Made by a program: the position numbers and the translations under genes. From Brachionus rotundiformis (Eukaryota > Rotifera > Eurotatoria > Ploima > Brachionidae), in assembly GCA_016802295.1 (NCBI GenBank), contig JAESIW010000020.1, positions 1,750,120 through 1,814,119 on the forward strand: a stretch of 64,000 bases of DNA, in the 5' to 3' direction. The notes beneath the pieces were generated by a model, which worked only from the letters and a program-made list of their open reading frames with translations, ran no database searches and was not told the DNA's origin. Shown here piece after piece: positions 32,877 through 44,175 of the stretch. Numbering within the stretch: position 1 is the first letter of the stretch; each line of letters opens with the position of its first letter.

Positions 32877-34653
32877 ATTAAAAAAAAAATTTCTAGTCAT
32901 TTTTTTACTCGTAAACCAGTTTTCCAACCTAGCAGTTTTAATAAAATTTAGTTATTTAAATTTTTGTCATAAACCTATTTTTTATGTTCCGGACTAGTAA
33001 GGATCTTGTGGTACGTGGCTTTTAACAAAATTAATCAAGTAAACTTATTATTTAATAGTTTATTAATAAATGGGCTAAGAATTAGCCAAGAAAATCAACA
33101 AAAATAATAGAAAAGACCAGCTACTAACTGTTTTAAACATTTTTAAATACTATGACTTGCTTCTCTATGTAATCATAATATTCCGCTGTAAAATTATAGA
33201 CATTATACATTGACTGGATTTGTTGTTGTAGTTCTTAAAATAATTACAACATTTTTATATTTTTTTTAGAAATTTTATCGAAACATTTTATCAATAAATT
33301 TATGATAAAACTTAAAGTTTAAGAAAATATATCTACAAAATTAGCAAGATATTTATTAGAAAGATAATAATGGGAAACGCTTAAAAATGAGAAATTTTAT
33401 TTCACATGTCTTAATATGTTTGCTTTATTGATAAAAAAAAAGATAGAAAATTACCAAAAAGATTCAATATTTAAGTTTTAATAAGCTTACATAATGCAAA
33501 AAAAAATTTAATTTTTAACCATTTAACAAATCAAATCACTTATAATTTTTTTAATTTAAACGTTGTTAAATTTTGAGAAATCGAATTTTTCTAAAAAAAA
33601 TTTTTTAAAATAAATTAACAATAATTTCTTTATGAAAAAAAAGTAAAAAATTTTTTATAAATTATTTTGCATTATGTGAGCTTATTTTAAAATTTAATTT
33701 TTTTCTTAATTTTCAAACAAAAGTTAAACAAAATTGAAAAAAATAATCTAATTCTTCTTGATTAAATATTAAATTCAAAAAGTCTCTAAAATTAGCTGTT
33801 TTAAAAAATATCTCATATCAAATATAATAAAATAAATAAAAAATAAATTTTCTTTTAATAAAAATTGAACTTAAGATAAAAAGGCCAATATATTTATAAT
33901 TGAAATTTATTCCAGTTATGACCCAAAAACCATGGCTTACATACTCAAGAATTCAAATAATTTAAGTTAGTTTAATCTTCAAAATTTGAAAAATACAAAA
34001 ACATTTAAGCTTAGGCTTTATTTTTTCGCATTTAAAACATGATTATGATATTTTTAGTCAAATAGGGTACAGATTGATTTATTTGGATAAAGTTGACCTA
34101 AAGCCCTGAAAATTTTTCGTATTTTAACATTGGATTCTTTGATCTTATGATTTGAAGTATCTTAGTTCAATTGGAATTTTGAGTTTTTTTATTATATTAA
34201 TTTCAAAATTAAGTATTAAGACAGAGACACGAGCTTCGTATATAGGTAAGCTAGAATTTTTTATATCGAGTGCAAACTGTGAGTATTATCACTAGCTTTT
34301 ATTTCTACTTTAGATAAAGAGAACATAAAAAATTTTAAATTTAGTAGAAAAATTTATTTGCAGTTAAGTTAACTATATTGCAATATATTCTATATAATCT
34401 AAATTATAATAATTTAAACTTGAATTTTTGAGAAAAGCAATAAAAAAGCGAACTAAAGAACCAAAAAAATTTGAAATGTTTTCATTTTCCCATTTAATAC
34501 TTGCAAATGGGTTTTCACTTAACTCTTTTATGCATTTGAATTATATTAAAATTTTCAATTAGATTGATTGAATAATTTTTTATTTCGTGTTTTGATTCAC
34601 ATTTGTGAATGGCTTTTGAATAAAATTTTTCACAATTTTTTCATTTAGACTGA
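32877..34653. other. AT-rich intergenic stretch
   Basis: 1.8 kb without a supported gene. It contains a 206-bp terminal-inverted-repeat element (33480-33685), listed separately. Confidence 0.45.
33480..33685. mobile_element. MITE-like element with 22-bp terminal inverted repeats
   Basis: The left end AATAAGCTTACATAATGCAA (33480 on) is the reverse complement of the right end (33664-33685) with one mismatch over 22 bp. The interior is extremely AT-rich with no reading frame. Size and structure fit a miniature inverted-repeat transposable element; the superfamily is not clear, and a target duplication is hard to tell in AT-rich DNA. Confidence 0.6.
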
Positions 34654-35919
34654 ATGATGCAAGTCCTAAGCCCATTAGTCACAAACACACACAACTTAAT
34701 CCGACCCAGTGAGCACAATACCATAGGTATCTCCTTAAATAATGCAAAACAGAGTCCAGATTTTCCTTGTTTTATTGAAGAGACCGATCCAGCCGATCTA
34801 CTCAAATGCGGCTCTTGTGCGACAGAGTTTCTCTTGTCCGATATTGTGTTCTTCATTCAGCACAAAACCAAAGCTTGTAAAATAAACCACAGACCGAATA
34901 GTACTTTTTTTTCCTAGCCTTTAAATTGGTTCTAGTTTAGACTCGTTTTAGGCCAAAAAGAAAACATTTTAAAATGTTCAAATTGTAGCGAAAGTTTCCG
35001 CTCAGCGGATGGTCTATTAAAACACGCTCAATTTCACCATAACATAAACATATTCATTGAAAAGCCAAGCGAGGCCAAAAATGGACAGCCAAAAACCAAA
35101 GAGGAAAAACAAGATCAAATATTTATAGATGTTATTCCATCTGAGTCCAATTCAATGTTCTTGGATCACTCAAAGTCCTATAACATAACAGTCTCATCGT
35201 CCAATGTCGATACCAACAACAACGAAACTGGAAATCAAGCGGTGCAGAGTAAATCTTCGGCCTCATTGGACCAAAACGACTCGACTAACTCTTCATGTGA
35301 TTCTAGTCAAATTAACCAAAACCAAAATCACCAAAAGCCACCAGATTCGACTCCACAAACACCTCTAAAACCTCAAAAGCTTAAACCTGTTGAATTTAAG
35401 GAAAAAAAAGCCAAGTCAAAAGCCAATGCCAGCTTTTTCTGCGAGATATGTAATGCTGCTTTTAATCAAAAAATCCACTTGACCAAACACTCTGCAAAGC
35501 ATACTGGAATCAAGCCCTTTAAATGCACCGAATGTAATTATTCTACTGTTGAAAGATCGCATCTCAAAGTACATGTACGAGTTCATACCGGAGAAAAACC
35601 ATTTAAATGTTCACATTGCGAGTATGCCACAGCTCAAAGCAGTACACTCAAAATTCATAAAAAAAGACACCATGAAAAATCTGAAAACTCGTCCAAGCCA
35701 TCTTTTCCAGAGTCAAATATGGAAAGTGACGAGAACAAAAAATCTGAGACGACCAAAGTTCAACTTGACTATAAAAATCTACCACCGACAAAGCGTTTTA
35801 AAAATATTAGTCAAATGGAAAGTATGAATAAAAGTGATGAAACAACTAAGGAGGACAATAAGCTGCTTGGTTTGGCCAATATTGCTCTTGAACGTGAAGA
35901 TCCCAAACCACCAGCTTGA
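34654..35919 (+). CDS. BCL11-like C2H2 zinc-finger transcription factor
   Basis: Two exons (34654-34876, 34952-35919) join in frame (codon split T/GC) to 396 aa. Residues about 50-76 form a C2HC finger DLLKCGSCATEF...DIVFFIQHK, the hallmark N-terminal finger of BCL11A/B. A second C2H2 finger at about 80-104 (LKCSNCSESFRSADGLLKHAQFHH) matches the next BCL11 finger. Three tandem C2H2 fingers follow near the C-terminal third with TGEKPFKC linkers, the last reading YATAQSSTLKIH as in BCL11. Long Ser/Asn/Lys-rich linkers separate the groups. The N-terminal NuRD-recruiting RRKQ motif of vertebrate BCL11 is not seen, and the protein is about half the vertebrate length. Nuclear repressor is the likely role. 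Confidence 0.75.
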
Positions 35920-36907
35920 TAAGACATGTTTGTTATTTAATAATAAAAGACAGTTTTTTTTATCTTATTAATGTTATTTATATTTGTTTTTAATTTAAAT
36001 GCCGGTGCTCTCTCTCTAAATACCTAAAAATAAACTCACAATAAAGAAAATTGTATAGAATTTTTTTTTCATTCAAAACAAGGGTGTTGGTTCATCCTCA
36101 AAGTTAAAAAATGTTTGATTTTTGATAATTATTCCGAATCATATATTATATCGATAATTTTGTCTGTGAACTAAAGCCTAAAATTCAATTTATGAACTAT
36201 TTTTGCCTTGAACTAAAATCTGAATTTTTTATGGAATTAACAGAAAACATTAAAAATAATAAAATTTTTCTTTTAATCAAGTAAACATGTCTAAATTTGT
36301 CTATTACTAATGATAATTAAATTTTGTAATTTTAAAATATTGTTGAAATAAAAAAAAAAAGCCTTAAAAATAGAAGTTTAAGTCCGAAGATTTCATTCAA
36401 TAAATAATACTGATTATTTAGATTACAATAATATAGAAATTTCCATGTTTAGATAAATTTCTGCATAATTTTTATTTAGAATAATATAATAATTTTAATT
36501 CTGTTAAATATTATAAGAAAAAAATACAAATTTACCAAATAACAGTAAAAAATATTATTTGATAGAAATATTTTTTTAAAAATTCAAAATATTAAATAAA
36601 TCTAAATAACTTTAAAAAGATGTTTAATTGAATTTTCATGCCTTAGGCTTAATTACCAATTTATAATGTTTAATGTCAATGGAATAGAAAATTTTAAATT
36701 ATTTTTTTAGGATTTTAAAGGTATCTTTATAAAATTATGAAATATTTCTGAAATTCATAATTTTTAAAAATGTTTGCTGCATTGGTTGATGTTAAATTTA
36801 AACTTAATGATTTTATTTAATTGAAAATTTAGTTTTTATTATTATTTTTTATAAATATTGAAATTTTTAAAGTGTAATAGATTAAATTTAAATAATTTAA
36901 ATAACAA
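35920..36907. other. AT-rich intergenic stretch
   Basis: No feature supported apart from likely 3' UTR of the zinc-finger gene. Confidence 0.45.
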
Positions 36908-38270
36908 ATGAACGAAAAATATATTGTAAATATCGATGTAAACAATATTGAGAAGAGGTATCAACCTTCAAAATATTACGTTTACTGTATTTGGGTTAGC
37001 TGGTCCAACTCAAATAGCTATAAAATATTTCGAAGATACTCACAATTTTTTGATTTACAAGTAATTTTCGACTACTCTTGAAATAGTTTATATTTTTTAA
37101 AAAATTATCTCCTTTAAGTGTAAAATTCTTGATAAATTTAAAAAAGAAGCAGGATACTATGATCCAAAAGAGAGAGAGATTCCATTTTTGCCAGGAAAAA
37201 AACTTTTTGGAAGAAGTCAAATATCATCAGTGGCTCTTGAGAGAATGTATCAATTAAATGCATATTGTAAAGTATATTAATCAAGACTAGTGGCGATAAA
37301 AAAGTTTATTCAAGATTTATTTTAGAGATTAATTCGACTCAAAAAAGAAATATCATGTTCTAGATTGATATTAGATTTTTTTGAACTAACTCAAGAAGAT
37401 ATAAGTTCTTTAACTCAAACTAGCTCACTCGAGGTTCCAAGTCAAATTTCTTTGCCTGTAAAAAGCGAGGAATACATTTGTACTGAGGATTTTAAAGCTA
37501 TTACAAAAAATGAAATAAGTATACGACAAAATCAAAAAGTGAAAGTTCTAGAGAAAAATTTTAATGGGTGGTGGTTTATTAATTCTTGTGATGGGGAAGG
37601 ATTTGTTCCAAAAAGTCTACTCAAACCTTTGGATAACTCAAATTTTAATGAGGATAAAAAGGCTTTATCAGTAAATGAGAATGAAATTTTTATTGTAAAT
37701 AAAGAATATAAAGCAAATAAATATGATGAAATCAGCCTTAGAAAAGGAGATTATATTCAAGTAATAGAAAAAAGATTGGATGGATGGTGGAAAGTCAATT
37801 ATCAAAACAAAATTGGTCTCGCTCCAGCAGTTTGCATCAGTCTAGTTAACAAAGCTAGATTAGATAAAGATGTGCATCAAAATAGTGATTCAAAGACTGT
37901 GTTGAGTTTTGCTTGCTTTGAAAGTTTAGAAGATTCGAATGACAAAAAATATCACAATCGGATTCCAAATGATGAGATTTATTATGTTATTCAAGATTAT
38001 GAAGATCCATTAGGCGAAGGAATGAGCTTGAAAACAGGTCAGAAATGCCGCATATTAAATAAGGAGAATGAATCTGGATGGTGGTATATTTTAATTGAAG
38101 AAACTAATTTGGAAGGTTGGGCTTCGAGTGCTTTTTTGACTAAAGACAAGATAAAACCACCACGACCTCCACCACCAAAATTGAGTTCATTTCATAAAAA
38201 TGAATGTTCGATTAATATACAAGAAAATAGTGTTTCAAAGCTCAGAGAAATTTTTGAAAAGAAAACTTGA
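36908..38270 (+). CDS. PX-SH3-SH3-SH3 adaptor (Tks/p47phox-like), copy 2
   Basis: Three exons (36908-37060, 37119-37271, 37326-38270), all phase 0, giving 416 aa. The PX domain (1 to about 120) is well kept: YYVYCIWVSWS, FRRYSQFFDLQ, CKILDKF, IPFLPGKKLFGRS and AYCK, all close to SH3PXD2 proteins. SH3 domains lie at about 151-203, 222-275 and 320-375, each with GWW. A proline run KPPRPPPPKL (379-388) could bind an SH3 in cis or in a partner. The domain count lies between p47phox (two SH3) and Tks4/Tks5 (four/five). Exon boundaries equal those of the gene at 3619, so they are duplicates; this copy is the more conserved. Likely an NADPH oxidase or podosome organiser. Confidence 0.88.
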
Positions 38271-38800
38271 TTTTTTAATTTCAGTTTTTAAAATACCTTA
38301 AAAAATTTATTTTTGAAAATAAACAATTAAATATTAATTTGTAAAATTTAAAGATTTTTATAAATTTTAAATTTCAAAACGTGGATATCAAAACCGATAT
38401 CCGTCTAATAAACTTTAATTAAAATGAACAAACATCATAATTATCTTTTATTCAAAAAATTTTTAAGGAAAATAAACTTAAATAAAATAGAATGATTAAT
38501 AATTATTCATTCTATTTAATTTAGATTTTAAAAACTTTTAACAATTTTTAATCGCGAAATATAATCTATACCCATTCTTTGAACAAAATAAACTATAAAT
38601 TAAATATAAAAACTGCATATTAAAATTTAAAAAAAAAATTTTAAATAAAGATATAATAAATTGATTAAAAACTAAATAATGGTATTCATTTTTTACTAAA
38701 TTAATTAAAAATATACTTTTTGATATAAAAGTCACTTTAATTATAACATTTCATTAGATAGCTCATATAAAAAAGTCGTATAAAAAATGTCAACTATTAA
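38271..38800. other. AT-rich intergenic stretch
   Basis: No feature seen. Confidence 0.4.
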
Positions 38801-39270
38801 TTAATAAAAGTACACTATCGACCCGCAAGACATTGATTGCAACGTACTCAAGACCAAGCGTAATTCCAAGCGAAGAGGCTGAGCTGTGAAATACGAGTTC
38901 TATATAGGATTTAAAAATAATAAAAGATTTCGTAAAAAAATAAATTTGGGACAAATACATGGGGATCATTTAATCATTAAATTTCTAAATGATAATAAAT
39001 TTTGCGGCTTTGTACTTAGAATTAATTGAAGGTACGACAGGCAATTTTTTTATTTCAATTGAGGAGATTTACCTATTCTTAATAATAGAAAGATTAAAAG
39101 AAATGTCAAAAGTTTAGAAGTACAACCATCTGACTTTAGAAAAGATCAAGAAGAAAATTCGATTTTCGATGATGATACAACTACTCAAGAAACGAATTCC
39201 AAACGAAAAAGACTAAATGGCTATGAAAGAAAATTTTGCGTTATTCAATATATTATATATTATATGTAAT
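38801..39270 (+). pseudogene. Fragments of an unrecognised coding sequence
   Basis: Three adjacent open pieces on the plus strand have coding-like make-up. One ends at about 38886 (RKTLIATYSRPSVIPSEEA...), the next runs to about 39030 (EFYIGFKNNKRFRKK...GDHLIIKFLNDNKFCGFVLRI). The third runs from about 39060 to 39269 and contains an acidic patch (FDDDTTTQE) followed by SKRKRLNGYERK. Stops and frame changes separate them. They may be exons of one gene or a decayed transposon protein; I cannot name it. They lie at the outer edge of the left arm of the inverted duplication. Confidence 0.35.
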
Positions 39271-39492
39271 TTATGACATAAGTGTGGTCGTGTCGATTTT
39301 TAATGTAGAAAACACAAAATAAATTACTTTGATAAAATAATTAAATTTAAAAAAAATATTCTATTAATATATTTATTTGTTGAAATTTTAAATTAATTAA
39401 ATAAAACTAGTTTGAATTTTATTTGATTCAGTTTGAAACTAAAATTAAAATTTTTAAATTTATAATTAAAAAAAAAAAGAGTTTTTAAGGTA

Positions 39493-41513
39493 TTAAGGGT
39501 AAATTAAGCTTAATAGCAAAAAAAATGCCACCAAAATCAATTTATCAATTGATTGTTTTACTGAAGGCGATGAGTTGACTGATGGACCAATTAAACTATT
39601 AATGAACGGAGAGTCAGTAACAGGCTCATCTACTTTTGGTACATAGTCTAGTTCTGAGATTTCGATTTTAAACTCATTTAAATCACTCAGTCCTTTGACA
39701 CCAATGAACAAATGTTCAAAAGTTCCATTTGGTAAGACCACATTCTCGGATTTAATGTCAGCACTTCTCTTGACAATACTTCTTTTCACAACACTTGATC
39801 CTTCTACTACTTCAAAATCGTTAGGATTTTGGTCAGTAAACGAACTGAATAGTTGAACATCGCCAGCTAATGGAATAATGGTCAAGTTCAATGATTGTGT
39901 TTCGCTTGTGTTGTTAATTGGATAGGAAAAATAGCGTACACTGTTTAGACCAACTTGAATGGGGCTTGTTGAAGCTGGAATTACCGCTGGCTGGAGACAT
40001 GATAACTGATTAATTTCATAGAATATTAATGTAGCCTTTTCGTAATCCTCAACTCTGATTAATTTATTAATTCCACCAGATATACCTAACAACTCGGTGT
40101 AATTTAAATTTGGACCTACACCAACACTTATTATGCTTATTCCAGTCTGACGTAGTGATTCAGCAATTGGTACTGGGTTTAAAGGTCCATTGCTCATTCC
40201 ATCAGTTAAAACGATCATAATTTTTCCTACCCCCAAGGATGAATCTCTCATTCCATGTTCAGGGCTATAAATTTCGAAAGTTTTTTTCAACGCTTCACCG
40301 GTGTGTGTAAATGATCTCTTTTGGATTATTGAGTTGATTATATCAATCAAATTGTCTTTTGAATGTGTTGTGTTCAAATAAGTTACTACTGTAATATTTT
40401 CTGAATAATTTATGATTGAAATTTGAGTTTTGTCCGGCCCCACATCGGTGCTTTCAACTGCTTTCTCAACAAATTCCAAAGCTTTTGTAAAATCAGGTGG
40501 ATCAATACTTCCTGATGAGTCAAGCACAAATGTCAAATCCATATTATTAGAGCATTCCTCAACACAACATCTAATATTTTGTGGGCCTGAACACATTCTG
40601 TTTCTGCTATCACCATTGCAACCACAAAATTGTCTATTTCTCAAGCCTTGGACACAGATTGGCTTACAAAAGCCTTCTACATCGTTTATTTTACAAGTTT
40701 CTCCTCTTCCTTTCAATAAGAAACCACATTTTAAATGATCATTTGCGGACTCAAGTAAAATAGTTCGATCTTTTAAACCATCAATACCACCAGATATTGC
40801 TTCGGTCAAAAGAGAGAACCCATAGAATGTTCCATCTGCAAAACTATTAAGATCAACATTTTTGGCATTTTTCCAGTACCAAACAGCTATTTTAGCAGCT
40901 ATTGATGGAAAAGCTGCCAACTCTGGTTGATCTATAAGTGGAAGACCGAGAGCACTAGCTGCTTTCTCATAATTTGTTCTACCGACTAAAAAAATGAATC
41001 CACGTCCTCTGTATTTGGCACCTTTTTATTTTAAATATATTCAAAAAAAAAATCCCAAGTTGTTAAACTACCTTCAGCTCTATCTCTGTTTCCAAGAGAA
41101 GCTATTTCTTGATATTTTGCTATTAGAAATTCTTCATCACCAGGCTCTTCTGATATCATAAATCTGTCGCTTTCATAAGCCAATTGACTGATGAAAAAAG
41201 CCTTCTGTGAACACGAAGGATTTGGTGTAGGCTCAGCTAAAACCTTGCTGATAAAATCAATTCTCATATTGTTTCTAGAAACAATTGCTTTTAGGTCATC
41301 TGATGAGACAAACGATTGCTCTGAATAATTAGTTTCTTCAATACAGCATAAAAGTCCATCAGGACACTTGTTGTTAATTAGCGCACCTTTGCATCTATTT
41401 GGATTGATGCAACTTCCATTAAAATATGGCTCATAGTTGCTTGTACAAGACTGACCTAAAGCATGGGACGCTAATAGTCCACAAAGAATATAAATTCTAA
41501 AAAAGCTAATCAT
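39493..41513 (-). CDS. GH19 chitinase-type domain fused to von Willebrand A domain, left copy
   Basis: Exons 41513-41072 and 41021-39493 flank a 50-bp intron; 656 aa. Signal peptide (1 to about 20). A six-Cys knot (23-57) precedes a glycoside hydrolase family 19 core: QLAYES with candidate catalytic Glu114, then SEEPGDEE, AKYRGRGFIFLVGRTNY (149-165), KIAVWYW and EAISGGIDGLKDR. A ten-plus-Cys linker (about 246-304) leads to a vWA domain (about 308-478) with intact MIDAS: DSSGS (315-319), a Thr loop and LTDG. The end is hydrophobic (LILVAFFLLLSLIY), a membrane or GPI anchor. A surface chitin-active or adhesive protein is inferred; GH19 cuts chitin in known enzymes. Near identical to 58328-60336. 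Confidence 0.85.
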
Positions 41514-42897
41514 TTCGATTTTCTAAATTTTTAGAAACAATACTGTTTACAAGTTAAAAAATACTGCTGAATTTCATACTAATTTCATATTAACTAAAGA
41601 AATAAACTAAAAGGAATAGTGGTAATAATTCAATTGCTAAATTAACGCTATTTAAATTTGACTGACTAAAAAAAAGGTCCGTTTGCTTGTTGGTGGATTC
41701 CTATCTGAGTGAAAATAAAAATTTTGAGAGAATTTCACTTCGTACTTATATATAACTACTCAAGATAAAGATAGATTAATTGAAGGCGATCAGATGACTG
41801 GTGAACTAATTAATGAGCGGAAAATGATTAAGAAAGATTTTCCGAGTTTGTTGGCCGAATCGAATACTGAACTTTACAGAAGAACAAATGTTGAGCCTAT
41901 TAATTAATATTTCAAGAATTAAAAAAAAAATTTTTGTTTTTAAAACATCAAGGTTTTTTAAATGGTAAAAAGGGGAAATTCCCACTTAGCAATTCAATTG
42001 TCTATAAAATTTAGGTACTTAGAAAGCAGGAATTATATTTCCATGTTACCAAAGCATAGTTGTTGAATATTTTAGTAATTTTTATTATTTCACAATAAAA
42101 TAATGCCATTAATGAACCAAACTTTGTTTTGATCGAAACTCAACTTAATTTCTCGCAATTATAATAATAATAAAGACTTTTTAAAAATTTTCTTACCAAA
42201 ATTTAATAGTTAATATTTTACATAAAATACAATGCTTTTATAATTGGATCGTTTGAGTTTATCAATTTCATTTAAAAATTTAAATCATATTGTTAACTAA
42301 ATGATTCTTTACTTTACTAATAATTTAAATTCTTTACTGAACATAATACCAAAATAAAACACGTCTTTAGTTAAAAAATTTAACTAGCCAAGAAAGCTAA
42401 ATATCTTGGTGAGTTAGTCAATTTAATTAAATTGGAATTAAATTAAACACATCTTTTTAGTCATCATCATTAATTGAAAAATGGTAAAACCATATTTTTT
42501 TAAGTAAGTTAAATATGAAGTATGATTTTTTGGGAAGTAGTTACTGCGGGATAGTGTCAGAACTTATCAAAACATTTAATATTCAAGAAATATAAGCATT
42601 TTGTTAAGTATCTCAGAGCTATAAATCGATCGCAACAAGAAAAACTACATATTGTAACTAATAATGGAAGTCTTCAAGACAAGGCGTGATGAATCACCCC
42701 CTAACAATGTCATATATTTTTAATTTATTTAAGGACTTGAAATAGTTTGTAAAATGGCAACAAATAATTAATAAAGAAAATAACAAGCAAACAATTAACA
42801 AATATAAAAAAAAAAACTTTTTTTTAGTTTTACTAAAATTTATTTAATTAAATTAATTTATACTTAATAAATAACTAAAAAAAGTAAAAGAATTTTA
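41514..42897. other. Intergenic stretch with a relic of the GH19-vWA gene
   Basis: Mostly AT-rich. At about 41775-41825 there is a short stretch resembling the 3' end of the adjacent GH19-vWA gene (compare 39560-39605), in the same orientation. It is too decayed to encode anything. The rest shows no feature. Confidence 0.4.
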
Positions 42898-44175
42898 TTA
42901 CAAATCTTGCCTTAAATTCAACAAATTTATCTCGTCAATGATCATTTTTAGGTTTTTAGCTAATTTGGCAAAATAATCGTCATCTAAATCTTGTGCAGCT
43001 AATTTTTTATAATCTTTCAGATAGTTTTTTAAGATTTTGATTAATTCTTCATTTATAAATTTGTTTTGGCATGGTTTTATTAATGTGACCATTGAGTCTA
43101 GAATTTTTTCTCTGGTATCGTGATCACTAGCTATTGCCAGTAAGCTGATAAAATGATCACACCAGTTTTTCGTAGACAATTCATTAACAAAATCAATATT
43201 ATTGTACTGATTAATAACTGATTCATCTTTTGTTGAATTTAAAATTGTAGCTTTTTCTCTCATTAGATCATCAGTTAAGGTTAATATTTTGGTTTTTAAC
43301 TTAATGGAGTCTATCTTATTCATTAAATTGGAAAGAATTTCGACACCACCAAGTTTAAGAAATTCGCTCTGAGCATGTGGGAAATTCCTCAGTAAGCCAG
43401 ATATGGTAAAAATAAATTTAGAGTACAATTCATCCGTAAGTACCCAATTAGATAATCGATTCAACAATATTTGTAAAATTTGAGTTTTGATTGCAAATAC
43501 TTTAACTTTGGGGTTACTTTGAACTGCTGATCCCAAGACAATCATTAAAGTCTGTGCATATTCTGAATCTTGAGGCAAAAATGTTGAGTTCAACTCACTC
43601 AAAATGGAATCAAAACCTCCCAAGTCACATAATAGTAACCCATTATCCAATTGATGAACATAAAACTCTAAGTCTTTAAGAATTGAAATTTTCTGATCGC
43701 GGTTAGATAATTTAAATTTTTCGAGAAGGCTTTTGATTATTTCAAAGTCAGTTTCAACATTTAGATTAACCTCGTTGAGTTCAGTTTTAAGTTGATCATA
43801 CGATTTGAATTTTTTTCGTACCGCTTCCTCACGTACTAACTCATTCATATCTTGTTCCACTATCATATTTTCATTATTAATTCGCTTTAAGGATTCCTCA
43901 AACTCTTGACTTATTTTTGATTGTGTCTCCTCAAGTAGTTTAGCTTCTTTTTCTCCAGTTTGAACATTTAAACGAACATGTAGACCCTTCGGAACTGCCT
44001 GACCAGGTTTTACTTTTTTCCATTCATTGGTCGGGACAAATACTTCGTCTATTAAGTCAAATTTTTCATCAAATTTGTCAGCATTTGATGAATCATCAAC
44101 CAAAATTAAATCATTCGTAAGAGCAAGTTTAATTAATGATATTAAGACTATTGTAAAAAAGAGGAAATATTTCAT
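42898..44175 (-). CDS. SIL1: SIL1, nucleotide exchange factor for BiP
   Basis: Intronless 425-aa protein. Signal peptide MKYFLFFTIVLISLIKLALT, then an acidic segment and the SIL1 signature FVPTNEWKKVKPGQAVPKGLHVRLNVQTGEKEAKL (about 46-82). The rest is an all-helical armadillo-like domain (LNQLDNGLLLCDLGG, LGSAVQSNPKVK, LLRNFPHAQSEFLKLGG) that grips the ATPase domain of BiP and releases ADP. The C-terminus ends RQDL, a plausible K/HDEL-type ER retrieval signal. It lies inside the left arm of the inverted duplication and has no counterpart in the right arm. Confidence 0.92.
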   Translation of the reverse strand: MKYFLFFTIVLISLIKLALTNDLILVDDSSNADKFDEKFDLIDEVFVPTNEWKKVKPGQAVPKGLHVRLNVQTGEKEAKLLEETQSKISQEFEESLKRINNENMIVEQDMNELVREEAVRKKFKSYDQLKTELNEVNLNVETDFEIIKSLLEKFKLSNRDQKISILKDLEFYVHQLDNGLLLCDLGGFDSILSELNSTFLPQDSEYAQTLMIVLGSAVQSNPKVKVFAIKTQILQILLNRLSNWVLTDELYSKFIFTISGLLRNFPHAQSEFLKLGGVEILSNLMNKIDSIKLKTKILTLTDDLMREKATILNSTKDESVINQYNNIDFVNELSTKNWCDHFISLLAIASDHDTREKILDSMVTLIKPCQNKFINEELIKILKNYLKDYKKLAAQDLDDDYFAKLAKNLKMIIDEINLLNLRQDL

